A DNA stretch of 54,680 nt from JBBAAW01 sp964574405 (GTDB taxonomy: Bacteria; Patescibacteriota; WWE3; UBA101185; UBA10185). The position numbers and the translations under genes were made by a program. The stretch lies in the NCBI GenBank assembly GCA_964574405.1, contig CAZNNN010000003.1:1-54680 (forward strand), read 5' to 3'. Shown here piece after piece: positions 48,151 through 54,680 of this stretch (positions are counted from its first letter, which is position 1; each line of letters starts with the position of its first letter). The notes below the pieces were generated by a model that saw nothing but the letters and a program-made list of their open reading frames with translations, did no database searches and was not told the DNA's origin.

Positions 48151-48386
48151 ACTTCCAAGAATACTTCTACCCTGTTTTCTTTAACCCTTAAAATACCATT
48201 GCTGATCACAAATTTTTGCTCAGATTTTATACCTTTGTCGATGATTATATAGTTTCTTATCAACGAGATAAAATTGGCGTGTTCGGAAAGTATGTCAAAT
48301 TCACCGGTGTCGTTAAGACTAGTGAGGGTTATCGCTTCACCGTCAAAGTATGACTTTTTTAAACTCCTGATAGATACGGCAATCAT
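48147..48386 (-). CDS. atpC: F1-ATPase epsilon subunit, beta-sandwich domain only
   Basis: 79 aa. Matches the N-terminal beta-sandwich of epsilon (LTSLNDTGEFDILSEHANFI, ILRVKENRVEVFLEV). The C-terminal helical hairpin that inhibits ATP hydrolysis in other bacteria is absent (usual length 130-140). The rotor would have no epsilon-type brake. The start overlaps the end of atpD by 4 bp. Confidence 0.82.
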   Translation of the reverse strand: MIAVSIRSLKKSYFDGEAITLTSLNDTGEFDILSEHANFISLIRNYIIIDKGIKSEQKFVISNGILRVKENRVEVFLEV

Positions 48387-49786
48387 TTTATGGATTCTTT
48401 AATACCGCCAACATATGAAAATTTGTAGGTGGGGGTGTGGTCGTATTTTCCATTAAGGATGTTTTCCGTATCTTCTAGAGTTTGGGTTACTGGAACATAT
48501 ACGCCAGGTTTACCCGTTTGATCTGCCGCCACAAAAAAGTTTTGTGTTAAATAATTTCTTAGTTTTTTAGCTCTTTCGTATAAAAGTCTGTCATCACTTG
48601 ACAGCTCAGTTTCACCCACCAAAGACACAATTCGTTCTAATGTAGTAGCTTTCTTTAACATAGCTTGGGAAGCTAAAACAATATCATAGTGTTTTTGTCC
48701 TACTGTAGGTACATTTATAGCACTAGAGGTTGACGATAGTAGATCTATGGCAGGCATTTGACCTTGTCTGTAAATATCCCTAGAAAGAACTATTGATGTG
48801 TCAAGGTAGTCAAAAACAGCCTGAACCGCTTGATCTAAGGTGTCATCAGCGGGGAGATAGATGGCCTCTAGGGTAGTGATATAATTGTCACCTTTTGATA
48901 CAAGTCGTTCGTGAAAATTAGCCATTTCTGAAATCAAGGTGGATTGATAGCCGTCTTCGGATGGAATGTTGCCTGTTAACAAAGAAAGCTCGTTACCTGC
49001 TTGAGCGAATCTAAACACATTGTCAATAAAAAACAAGACATTTTTCTTCATTTCGTCCCTAAAGTGCTCGGCAATGGTGGTAGCGGCATGGGAAGTTAGG
49101 TAACGAACGGAGGGATTATCACCCATAGTGCCAAAAATTAACGCTACGGAATCCAAAATTTTGGTGGATGCTAGTTCTTTATACAGTTCGTGACCTTCCC
49201 TAGATCTTTCACCCACACCACAAAAAACGGACACAGTTTTTTGCTTATCTCGGTCAACAATGTTGTGGAGAATTTCCGTAAGTAGCATAGTTTTACCTAC
49301 ACCAGCACCGCCAAAAAGCCCTGTTTTCCCACCTTTTAAGATAGGGCAAAATAGATCCACGGCCTTAATACCTGTTTCTAGTATCTCCTGATCTGCTTTT
49401 ACTTCCCAAATTTTGGCTCCTTGGCTAAAGATTGGTCTTTCTAGTACGCGGGAAATTTCCCCCAGACCATCCTTTTCTTCGCCAAAAATATTAAGCACTC
49501 TAGAAAGCACACTTGGACCAACAGGCACCATGGGTGGTTTTTTGCTGTCAATAACCTCTGCTCCTCTATACAGGTTGTTATGTTGCGAGAGCGCCATACA
49601 CACTAGAGTCTGCGGGTTTAGCCACTGCAAACCCACCAGTTTGGCGCGAGGATCGTGGTTAAGGGTTAAAAGCGTGTTAGTTTGGGGCTTTTCTGCACCC
49701 AAAAACTCCACCTCCACCATGGAGTCTTTAATTTTTACTATTTTACCGTGCTCACCTAAAGTTTGTTCCATTACTATGTTCTCCAC
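48383..49786 (-). CDS. atpD: F1-ATPase beta subunit
   Basis: 467 aa. Catalytic subunit with P-loop GGAGVGKT, catalytic Glu in GVGERSREGHELY, Walker B ENVF-type FFIDNVFRFAQAGNE, and LPADDTLDQAVQAVF. The DELSEED segment reads ETELSSDDRLLYERAKKL. All residues for ATP hydrolysis are present. An alternative ATG lies 15 bp into the gene (MEQTLGEHG). The start overlaps atpG by 13 bp. Confidence 0.96.
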   Translation of the reverse strand: MENIVMEQTLGEHGKIVKIKDSMVEVEFLGAEKPQTNTLLTLNHDPRAKLVGLQWLNPQTLVCMALSQHNNLYRGAEVIDSKKPPMVPVGPSVLSRVLNIFGEEKDGLGEISRVLERPIFSQGAKIWEVKADQEILETGIKAVDLFCPILKGGKTGLFGGAGVGKTMLLTEILHNIVDRDKQKTVSVFCGVGERSREGHELYKELASTKILDSVALIFGTMGDNPSVRYLTSHAATTIAEHFRDEMKKNVLFFIDNVFRFAQAGNELSLLTGNIPSEDGYQSTLISEMANFHERLVSKGDNYITTLEAIYLPADDTLDQAVQAVFDYLDTSIVLSRDIYRQGQMPAIDLLSSTSSAINVPTVGQKHYDIVLASQAMLKKATTLERIVSLVGETELSSDDRLLYERAKKLRNYLTQNFFVAADQTGKPGVYVPVTQTLEDTENILNGKYDHTPTYKFSYVGGIKESIK

Positions 49787-50589
49787 GAGCTTAACGACTC
49801 TAGTTGCTTTTTATTTTGTACTTGGTGTTTCATTTTGCTGGACATTAATTTTGTTTCTACCAGCATTTTGGACACATTTTGCGTAGCTGAATCTAAGCTT
49901 AACATTCTGGAGCCATACTTAGAAAGAGCTGATTCATATGCGGACTGATTAAAAAACGAGTACAAAAGTTGGTCTTCAAAGGTCTGCAAAACCCTCTCAA
50001 TGCTTGGTTCAAAGAGAAAAGGTAAGGTTTGCTCCTCTGTATTTTTTTGCTCCACCTGTTGCGTAATTGTTGCTACATTAACCGGTTGCTCCACAATGTT
50101 CTTAAACAGCCCGTGATACACCTTTATGCTGGAATATTTGGAGATATACGCGTAAACCTGCTTTAATTGAGCATCCAAGCTGTCTGTGCCGTCGTTGATA
50201 TCAAAGTATTTAAAAGGCTTTTGGGGCGTTAGCGCTTGAAACCAGTTTCTGCCAAGTTGTCCCGTGATAACTAAGTCGTTATTATATTTACTAGCGTCTT
50301 CCATAAATCTGTCAAAAACATTTTTAACTACTGCCCCATAAAGCCCAGTATTAGAGCTAAAAAGTACCGCTACGCTTTTACCGTTAGTACTTCTTGAGAG
50401 CGACTTTTTTTGATAGCAAGCTTGAGTTTCTAAATAAATCTCGGAAAGCTTTTGATAGAAACTTCTGTTATTGGTGATGCCGTCGCGTACCTTGCGCATC
50501 CGCATAGCTGCCACCTGCTGATAAATATCAGTAATGTTTTGCACTGCTTGCAGGTCTGCTATTTTACCTTTAACCTCCTTGTTAGTCAT
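49774..50589 (-). CDS. atpG: F1-ATPase gamma subunit
   Basis: 271 aa. N-terminal helix KIADLQAVQNITDIYQQVAA, MRMRKVRDGI, a middle Rossmann part (AVLFSSNTGLYGAVVKNVFD) and the C-terminal helix SALSKYGSRMLSLDSATQNV. Forms the central rotor shaft. Three bases separate it from atpA. Confidence 0.93.
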   Translation of the reverse strand: MTNKEVKGKIADLQAVQNITDIYQQVAAMRMRKVRDGITNNRSFYQKLSEIYLETQACYQKKSLSRSTNGKSVAVLFSSNTGLYGAVVKNVFDRFMEDASKYNNDLVITGQLGRNWFQALTPQKPFKYFDINDGTDSLDAQLKQVYAYISKYSSIKVYHGLFKNIVEQPVNVATITQQVEQKNTEEQTLPFLFEPSIERVLQTFEDQLLYSFFNQSAYESALSKYGSRMLSLDSATQNVSKMLVETKLMSSKMKHQVQNKKQLESLSSWRT

Positions 50590-50592
50590 AAG

Positions 50593-52083
50593 TTAGATAA
50601 ACTCCGTATGTCTTGCGCTTACTACGCCTAGTAGTCCGTTAAAATCGGTGGACGACTCTATTATGGTATCTACACGCTTTTTGTAATCAGCGTTGGTGTT
50701 ATAACTCCCCACGATTTTGCTAATTTGTTTGCCAATGCCCTGCGGATCCTGTTCCTTAAAGACCTGACTCCAGATTAAGGTAAAGATAAATATCTGGAGA
50801 TTGGTGTTTAAAACTTCTCCAGAGGCTTGATTAAAGAAACCATTGATAATTTTTTCACCCATAAGCAGAGTAGATTTAATACCCTCACTTATTTCTGCGC
50901 CAAAGTGCACAAAGTTTTGGGTTTTTTCCAGTAAGGATAGAAAATTTGATAGCTCTCTGCCTACCGACCACTTTAATTTTGTTTGTGTTTGTCTGCCTAC
51001 TCGGGTAACGGATAGAAAGTAATTAACTGCAGGTCTTCTACCTTGCAGAAATAGGTCTTTATCAAAGAAAATGTGTCCGTCAGTAATTGACATCAAATTA
51101 GTTTGAATGTAACCCGTAATATCGCCCTCCACAGTTTCTGCTATGGGTAAACAGGTAAGGGCATGGATGCCTTTGTTAGTCTTAAAGTAGCCAGACCTTT
51201 CCAATAACCGCGAATGAGCGTAAAAGATGTCTGCCGGATAGGAAGCACGACCTGGGAAGCGTTTAGCTATGAGGGACATTTCTCGGTAATATTTGGCGTG
51301 ATCTGTCATATCGTCCAGAATAAGCAAAACATCGTTGCCCGTTTCCATAAAGTACTCGGATATAGTCATGGCGGAATAGGGAGTTAGATAGACAATAGCG
51401 GAGGGATCGGAGGAATAAGAAGCCACAATAACACATTTATCCTTAATTTTGTTAGTGGCAATAAACTTTTCTATTTTTTTAATGTCCAAAGCGTTTTTAC
51501 CTATCCCGGCGTAAACGCAAAGTGTTCCTTGTTTGGCTTGATTTAACATAGTTTGTAGGATAAAGTCGGTTTTTCCAGTTTTTCTATCGCCTATCACTAA
51601 CTCCCGTTGCCCCTTACCCAGGGGAACTAACATGTCAACCACTGACACGCCGGTTTCAAGGTACTGATTGATTTTAACCCTTTTTTCGATGCCTGCCGGT
51701 TTTGGATCAATTGGTAAGTACCTTTCTGGTACAAACTCCTCAAGCTCCTTATACATGTTCTGGCCTAGCGGATCTACGGTGTGTCCAAGAAGATAGATTC
51801 CTACACCAACTTCTAGTTGGCAGTTGGTTTTGCAAACCCTTTCACCAATGCTGGGTGGGTTGTGTGACAGCAAAACAATATCCACAGTATTTTCATCCAT
51901 AGACATAGTTTGTCCGATAACGCCACTTTCAAATAAAATAACTTCTCTAGGTTTAACCGTAGGGAGTCCGCGCACCTTGGTGATAGGATAATTTAGGCTT
52001 TCCACATAGCCAACTTCATTAGTTTGATCCAAAAATCGGGTAAAATCTTCTTGCGTGTAGTTTTTATAGCCGTACTTAAGCAT
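50593..52083 (-). CDS. atpA: F1-ATPase alpha subunit
   Basis: 496 aa. P-loop VIGDRKTGKT, LLILDDMTDHAKYYREMSLI, FPGRASYPADIFYAHSRLLE, and the catalytic Arg in YFLSVTRVGRQTQT. The N-terminus is shorter and divergent compared with E. coli, the part that contacts delta and b. Regulatory and structural subunit of the hexamer. Confidence 0.96.
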   Translation of the reverse strand: MLKYGYKNYTQEDFTRFLDQTNEVGYVESLNYPITKVRGLPTVKPREVILFESGVIGQTMSMDENTVDIVLLSHNPPSIGERVCKTNCQLEVGVGIYLLGHTVDPLGQNMYKELEEFVPERYLPIDPKPAGIEKRVKINQYLETGVSVVDMLVPLGKGQRELVIGDRKTGKTDFILQTMLNQAKQGTLCVYAGIGKNALDIKKIEKFIATNKIKDKCVIVASYSSDPSAIVYLTPYSAMTISEYFMETGNDVLLILDDMTDHAKYYREMSLIAKRFPGRASYPADIFYAHSRLLERSGYFKTNKGIHALTCLPIAETVEGDITGYIQTNLMSITDGHIFFDKDLFLQGRRPAVNYFLSVTRVGRQTQTKLKWSVGRELSNFLSLLEKTQNFVHFGAEISEGIKSTLLMGEKIINGFFNQASGEVLNTNLQIFIFTLIWSQVFKEQDPQGIGKQISKIVGSYNTNADYKKRVDTIIESSTDFNGLLGVVSARHTEFI

Positions 52084-52531
52084 AAATCTTTTCCTTAATA
52101 ATTTTATCTAGTGACAAGTTTAGAAAGTGCCCTGCGTGCGATATTAATAGCCCGCCCACGATTTCCGTGGAAGGACTACATTTTGTTAGTAACCCCGTTC
52201 CAATGTTCTCCGTAGTCCACATCTCTAGTTGGCGGTTTATTGTATCGGCAATTACTGCACCTGGAACAGCAAAAGCTATTTCTTCCAGCGACTTTAAAGA
52301 AACCAGCAATGCTTCCAAACCTTTTTGTTCAAGCTTTTTACTCGTTTCTGGAAAGCATTCCAGCAGTATTTTAGACAAGAATGGGTAATTATTTTGTATA
52401 TCTTGAGTAGACGGGGAACTGATTTTAGAGAGATCGGTTAGTAAACTGTGTACCTGGTTCATTAGGAGTACCTTATTATCCGTTGTTTTAACAAGTTCCG
52501 CCAGTTTGTGGGCAACATTTTCCGTGGGCAT
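52076..52531 (-). CDS. atpH: F1-ATPase delta subunit (divergent)
   Basis: 151 aa. Helical N-terminus and a C-terminal segment STEIVGGLLISHAGHFLNLS then LDKIIKEKI that matches the family end (GG-(L/I)-x-I-x-x-G-D-x-x-x-D-x-S). Links F1 to subunit b. It is first in the operon and overlaps atpA by 8 bp. The low similarity leaves some doubt, but position and motif agree. Confidence 0.8.
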   Translation of the reverse strand: MPTENVAHKLAELVKTTDNKVLLMNQVHSLLTDLSKISSPSTQDIQNNYPFLSKILLECFPETSKKLEQKGLEALLVSLKSLEEIAFAVPGAVIADTINRQLEMWTTENIGTGLLTKCSPSTEIVGGLLISHAGHFLNLSLDKIIKEKIYA

Positions 52532-52537
52532 ATATTG

Positions 52538-52566
52538 ACTATATAACGCCTAAAAAATAAATACAA
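52538..52566 (-). promoter_or_regulatory. Promoter of the F1-ATPase operon
   Basis: Minus strand: TTGTAT (52566-52561), 17 bp, TATAGT (52543-52538), six nt before ATG 52531. Leaderless layout again. Confidence 0.6.
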
Positions 52567-52573
52567 GTACCTC

Positions 52574-52602
52574 TTGACATACATCCCTAATTTGTTTACT
52601 AT
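52574..52602 (+). promoter_or_regulatory. Promoter of the HTH-TM-fibre gene
   Basis: TTGACA (52574-52579), 17 bp, TACTAT (52597-52602); start near 52609 and a leader of about 54 nt. It is divergent from the F1-ATPase promoter with only about 30 bp between them. Confidence 0.65.
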
Positions 52603-52662
52603 AAATAAAGTTTGTCAAAAGCTTTTACTGCAAACATTGAAAGCCTTTGATTAACCTGCCTT

Positions 52663-54680
52663 ATGAGTACAAATACTGCCCAAAAATTTGCCTTTCAGAA
52701 CAACTCTAAACTTGGCGCATCTGAGGCTTCTTTATACCTAAAAATCACTCCCTCTACCTTAAGACGACTCGAGAATGATGGAAAAATTGTTTCAGAACGA
52801 CTCTCTAACGGGTACAGACAATATTCTTTTGGCGACATTGTCTCGTTAAAAAAGATCTTAGAGGAGCGTGCCAAATCATTTCGACACACGAAGAGACTTG
52901 TGGTTGAGGAGACTAAATTCGTGGACAAGAAAGCAAAGTATCCGCAGTTTAGTAATTTAGCAATATCTCAAGGTTTCTCTGTTTTACAAATCAAATCATT
53001 AAAAAGGTTGTCGTACGCTGGTTTAGTAGCTTGTCTTATTTTATTACTGGGTGTAGGCTTTAGGTTTTTTACCCTCAACGAAAACCGTACCCCCGCCAAC
53101 GGTGGAATTGGTTCTTTTGTTGCTGGTTTATTCCGTCATAATGATTCTCGACAAGCTGGACTAGTAGCCGGTGCCGAGCTAGCAAGTGTTTTGGGTGAGC
53201 AATCCAGGTCAAAAAATTACGAATTTCATGTAAATATCCCTTCCGTTTTTAACGAGCCTTCAAATTTTAAAAAAGGCTTAACTACCACCACCGCCACAGT
53301 GGGGCAGGTGGTTGGTTTATCAGTAATTGACGGTATTACCGAAACCACCCTTGAAAAATACTTGGATGTTACCGGGGATGTTGTTTCTCCTGCAATTGGT
53401 GGTTTAAACAGTCTAGTTGTAAATAAGATAAAGGGTATATCCTTTGGCGAGATCGAGCCGGAGTCAGGCTCGGTGCTTATGGGAGATGGCGATGCTTGGC
53501 AGAGTTTGTCAACAGAAGAAATTACAGCTCTTGGCGTAATATCCACCGGAACTTGGGAAGCCGACCCCATTGAGCCAGGATTTTTAACGGGGGTTTGGCT
53601 TACCAACGGTGTTACATATACATTTCCTACCGCCCAAGCTACAGCAGTACGCCAGACACTTGTAAATGACGGGAGTGGAACTTTGGCGTGGACAGATTTG
53701 GGTGAAGTTAATGTGGCGGATGATGCGTTAGATTTTGTTGACTTTATGGATGCCATGACCCTTGATGCCTCCACGGATATTGCCACCGCCGGCTACAACC
53801 TTACTATCTCCGGTTCTGGTAGGTTTGGCATAAATGGTCTCTTATATTCATGGCCTGCTTCTCATACAACATCTGGGGTTTTGCAAAACAACGGGAGTGG
53901 GACTTTGTCGTGGGTAGCCATAGGGGCCGATTCTCTGCTGGATAACAGTATTGATTGGATCAAGCTAAAAAACAGTATGACTTTGGATGCCACCACTACA
54001 ATCGATATGGCTACAAATTCAGCAGATTTTGGTTTTGGGGATGGGGTTTTATATATAAAAAATACTGGCAATGTCGGTATCGGGACGACCAACCCAAGTA
54101 CAGCTCTGGATGTTGTGGGAGATATTACAAGCACGGGAGATTTATCAGTTAATGGCGGTGATTTAAACACTTCGGCAAGTACCTTTAATGCGGTGGCAAC
54201 CGCTGATACCGTAAATCTGGCAGGGGGTACTGCGTCAACAGGCTGTACTATAGACGGCACTGCGGGAAATCTTACATGTACAGGTAATATTGGCGGGGGA
54301 GCTAGCGGTTCGGTAGGTTTTTGGAAAAGAGCGGGAACTTTAGTAACCACAGCGTATTCGGGCGACACTGTGTCAATAGATAATTATTTGGGTATAGGCA
54401 CCACAAATCCTACCAAGGCCTTGAGTGTAGTTGGCGATGTAGGTATAACGGGTACAGTAACGGGTGGTTTGGCAGTTACAGGCGGGTTAACCGTAGATAC
54501 CGTAAACGGCAATACCATTACTGCCTCAAGTGGTATTCTAACAGTGGGTGCGGGAAAAACCTTAACGGCAAATGATAACGCTACTTTTAACACTGCCTCC
54601 ATGCAATTTGGCAACACCAAATCACTAACACTTAATGATAGTTTAATAGTTGGCACTAACTCTCTTACCTTTGCTGGAAC
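52663..54680 (+). CDS. HTH-TM-fibre surface protein, 3' end beyond window
   Basis: At least 672 codons with no stop. Residues 20-75 are a MerR/excisionase-type helix-turn-helix (LGASEASLYLKITPSTLRRL, then RLSNGYRQYSFGDIVSLKKI). A TM follows at about 120-142 (LSYAGLVACLILLLGVGFRF). The rest is a long Gly/Thr/Asn-rich fibre with repeats of the tail-fibre type: NVGIGTTNPSTALDVVGDI and YLGIGTTNPTKALSVVGDVG, plus NDGSGTLAWTDLG and NNGSGTLSWVAIG. The DNA-binding part would be in the cytoplasm and the fibre outside, all in one chain. The frame was checked codon by codon to the window edge. Confidence 0.85.
   Translation, partial: MSTNTAQKFAFQNNSKLGASEASLYLKITPSTLRRLENDGKIVSERLSNGYRQYSFGDIVSLKKILEERAKSFRHTKRLVVEETKFVDKKAKYPQFSNLAISQGFSVLQIKSLKRLSYAGLVACLILLLGVGFRFFTLNENRTPANGGIGSFVAGLFRHNDSRQAGLVAGAELASVLGEQSRSKNYEFHVNIPSVFNEPSNFKKGLTTTTATVGQVVGLSVIDGITETTLEKYLDVTGDVVSPAIGGLNSLVVNKIKGISFGEIEPESGSVLMGDGDAWQSLSTEEITALGVISTGTWEADPIEPGFLTGVWLTNGVTYTFPTAQATAVRQTLVNDGSGTLAWTDLGEVNVADDALDFVDFMDAMTLDASTDIATAGYNLTISGSGRFGINGLLYSWPASHTTSGVLQNNGSGTLSWVAIGADSLLDNSIDWIKLKNSMTLDATTTIDMATNSADFGFGDGVLYIKNTGNVGIGTTNPSTALDVVGDITSTGDLSVNGGDLNTSASTFNAVATADTVNLAGGTASTGCTIDGTAGNLTCTGNIGGGASGSVGFWKRAGTLVTTAYSGDTVSIDNYLGIGTTNPTKALSVVGDVGITGTVTGGLAVTGGLTVDTVNGNTITASSGILTVGAGKTLTANDNATFNTASMQFGNTKSLTLNDSLIVGTNSLTFAG

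Noticed and set aside
53226..54656. Several open frames on the minus strand
   Set aside because: They are shadows of the Thr/Gly/Asn-rich fibre gene, whose plus-strand frame is open for 672 codons and has clear domains.
1..54680. CRISPR array, IS element or prophage
   Set aside because: No spaced direct repeats, transposase, integrase or terminal inverted repeats were seen. The fibre-like domain at the right end belongs to a cellular HTH-TM protein.
1..54680. Recoded TGA (Gly) as in SR1/Gracilibacteria
   Set aside because: TGA ends rplK, obg, comM and the galT-like gene at the expected family lengths.

Overview
This 54.7-kb window is AT-rich, densely packed bacterial DNA, most likely from a small-genome Candidate Phyla Radiation (Patescibacteria) organism of the WWE3/Microgenomates kind. 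That placement is an inference. It rests on sortases together with surface fibres, no biosynthetic genes apart from polysaccharide/glycogen metabolism, short divergent housekeeping proteins, a split ComEC, and very few Shine-Dalgarno sequences. TGA is used as a stop (rplK, obg, comM, galT-like), so this is code 11, not the recoded code of SR1/Gracilibacteria. There is one 100-N assembly gap (10935-11034).

Layout. 0.1-3.8 kb: toxin-antitoxin island with decayed NTase, CopG-like and DUF4258/PBECR-like pieces, an intact DUF2283 partner, and two convergent AbiEi/AbiEii pairs. 3.8-8.4 kb: cell-surface block with a signal-anchored protein carrying 30 tetrapeptide repeats, an O-antigen-ligase/TPR protein, an LPxTG protein and a sortase. 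8.4-14 kb: rho, LysM-M23 peptidase, the gap, obg (with an in-frame palindromic insertion), tRNA-Ala, and an AAA ATPase. 14-16.9 kb: a second O-antigen-ligase/TPR protein and a membrane MerR-like regulator. 17-25.3 kb: competence genes dprA, comM, comEA and a two-gene comEC, with arsR and leuS between them. dprA and comEA share an upstream box. 25.4-32.3 kb: argS, metallophosphoesterase, adenylate-kinase-like protein, ABC exporter, four tRNAs, two tiny genes. 32.3-35.6 kb: F-ATPase b subunit and a fused c-like protein, a second sortase, and a PEGA protein. 35.7-44.4 kb: glycan/glycogen block (GT4, HTH regulator, two GT5 synthases, two GH57 enzymes, GalT-like protein, a stand-alone small RNA). 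44.4-48.2 kb: rplJ-rplL with an L10 leader, an M50 protease, and secE-nusG-rplK-rplA. 48.1-52.5 kb: F1-ATPase operon (delta, alpha, gamma, beta, epsilon). 52.7 kb to the end: a large HTH-TM-fibre surface protein running off the window.

Recurring themes. (1) A -10 hexamer lies 5-7 nt before the start codon of at least 14 genes, so leaderless transcription looks like the default here. (2) Several proteins join a cytoplasmic DNA-binding domain to a membrane segment and an extracellular part. (3) The F-type ATPase is odd: its c-like subunit lacks the ion-binding carboxylate and carries a large exported N-terminal domain, and no a subunit is in the window. (4) Small hairpins with GNA triloops are scattered near tRNA genes and in leaders.

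The best candidates for something undescribed are the carboxylate-less c-like/F1 assembly, the HTH-TM-fibre protein, the putative competence box, the tetrapeptide-repeat surface protein and the 39.3-kb small RNA.
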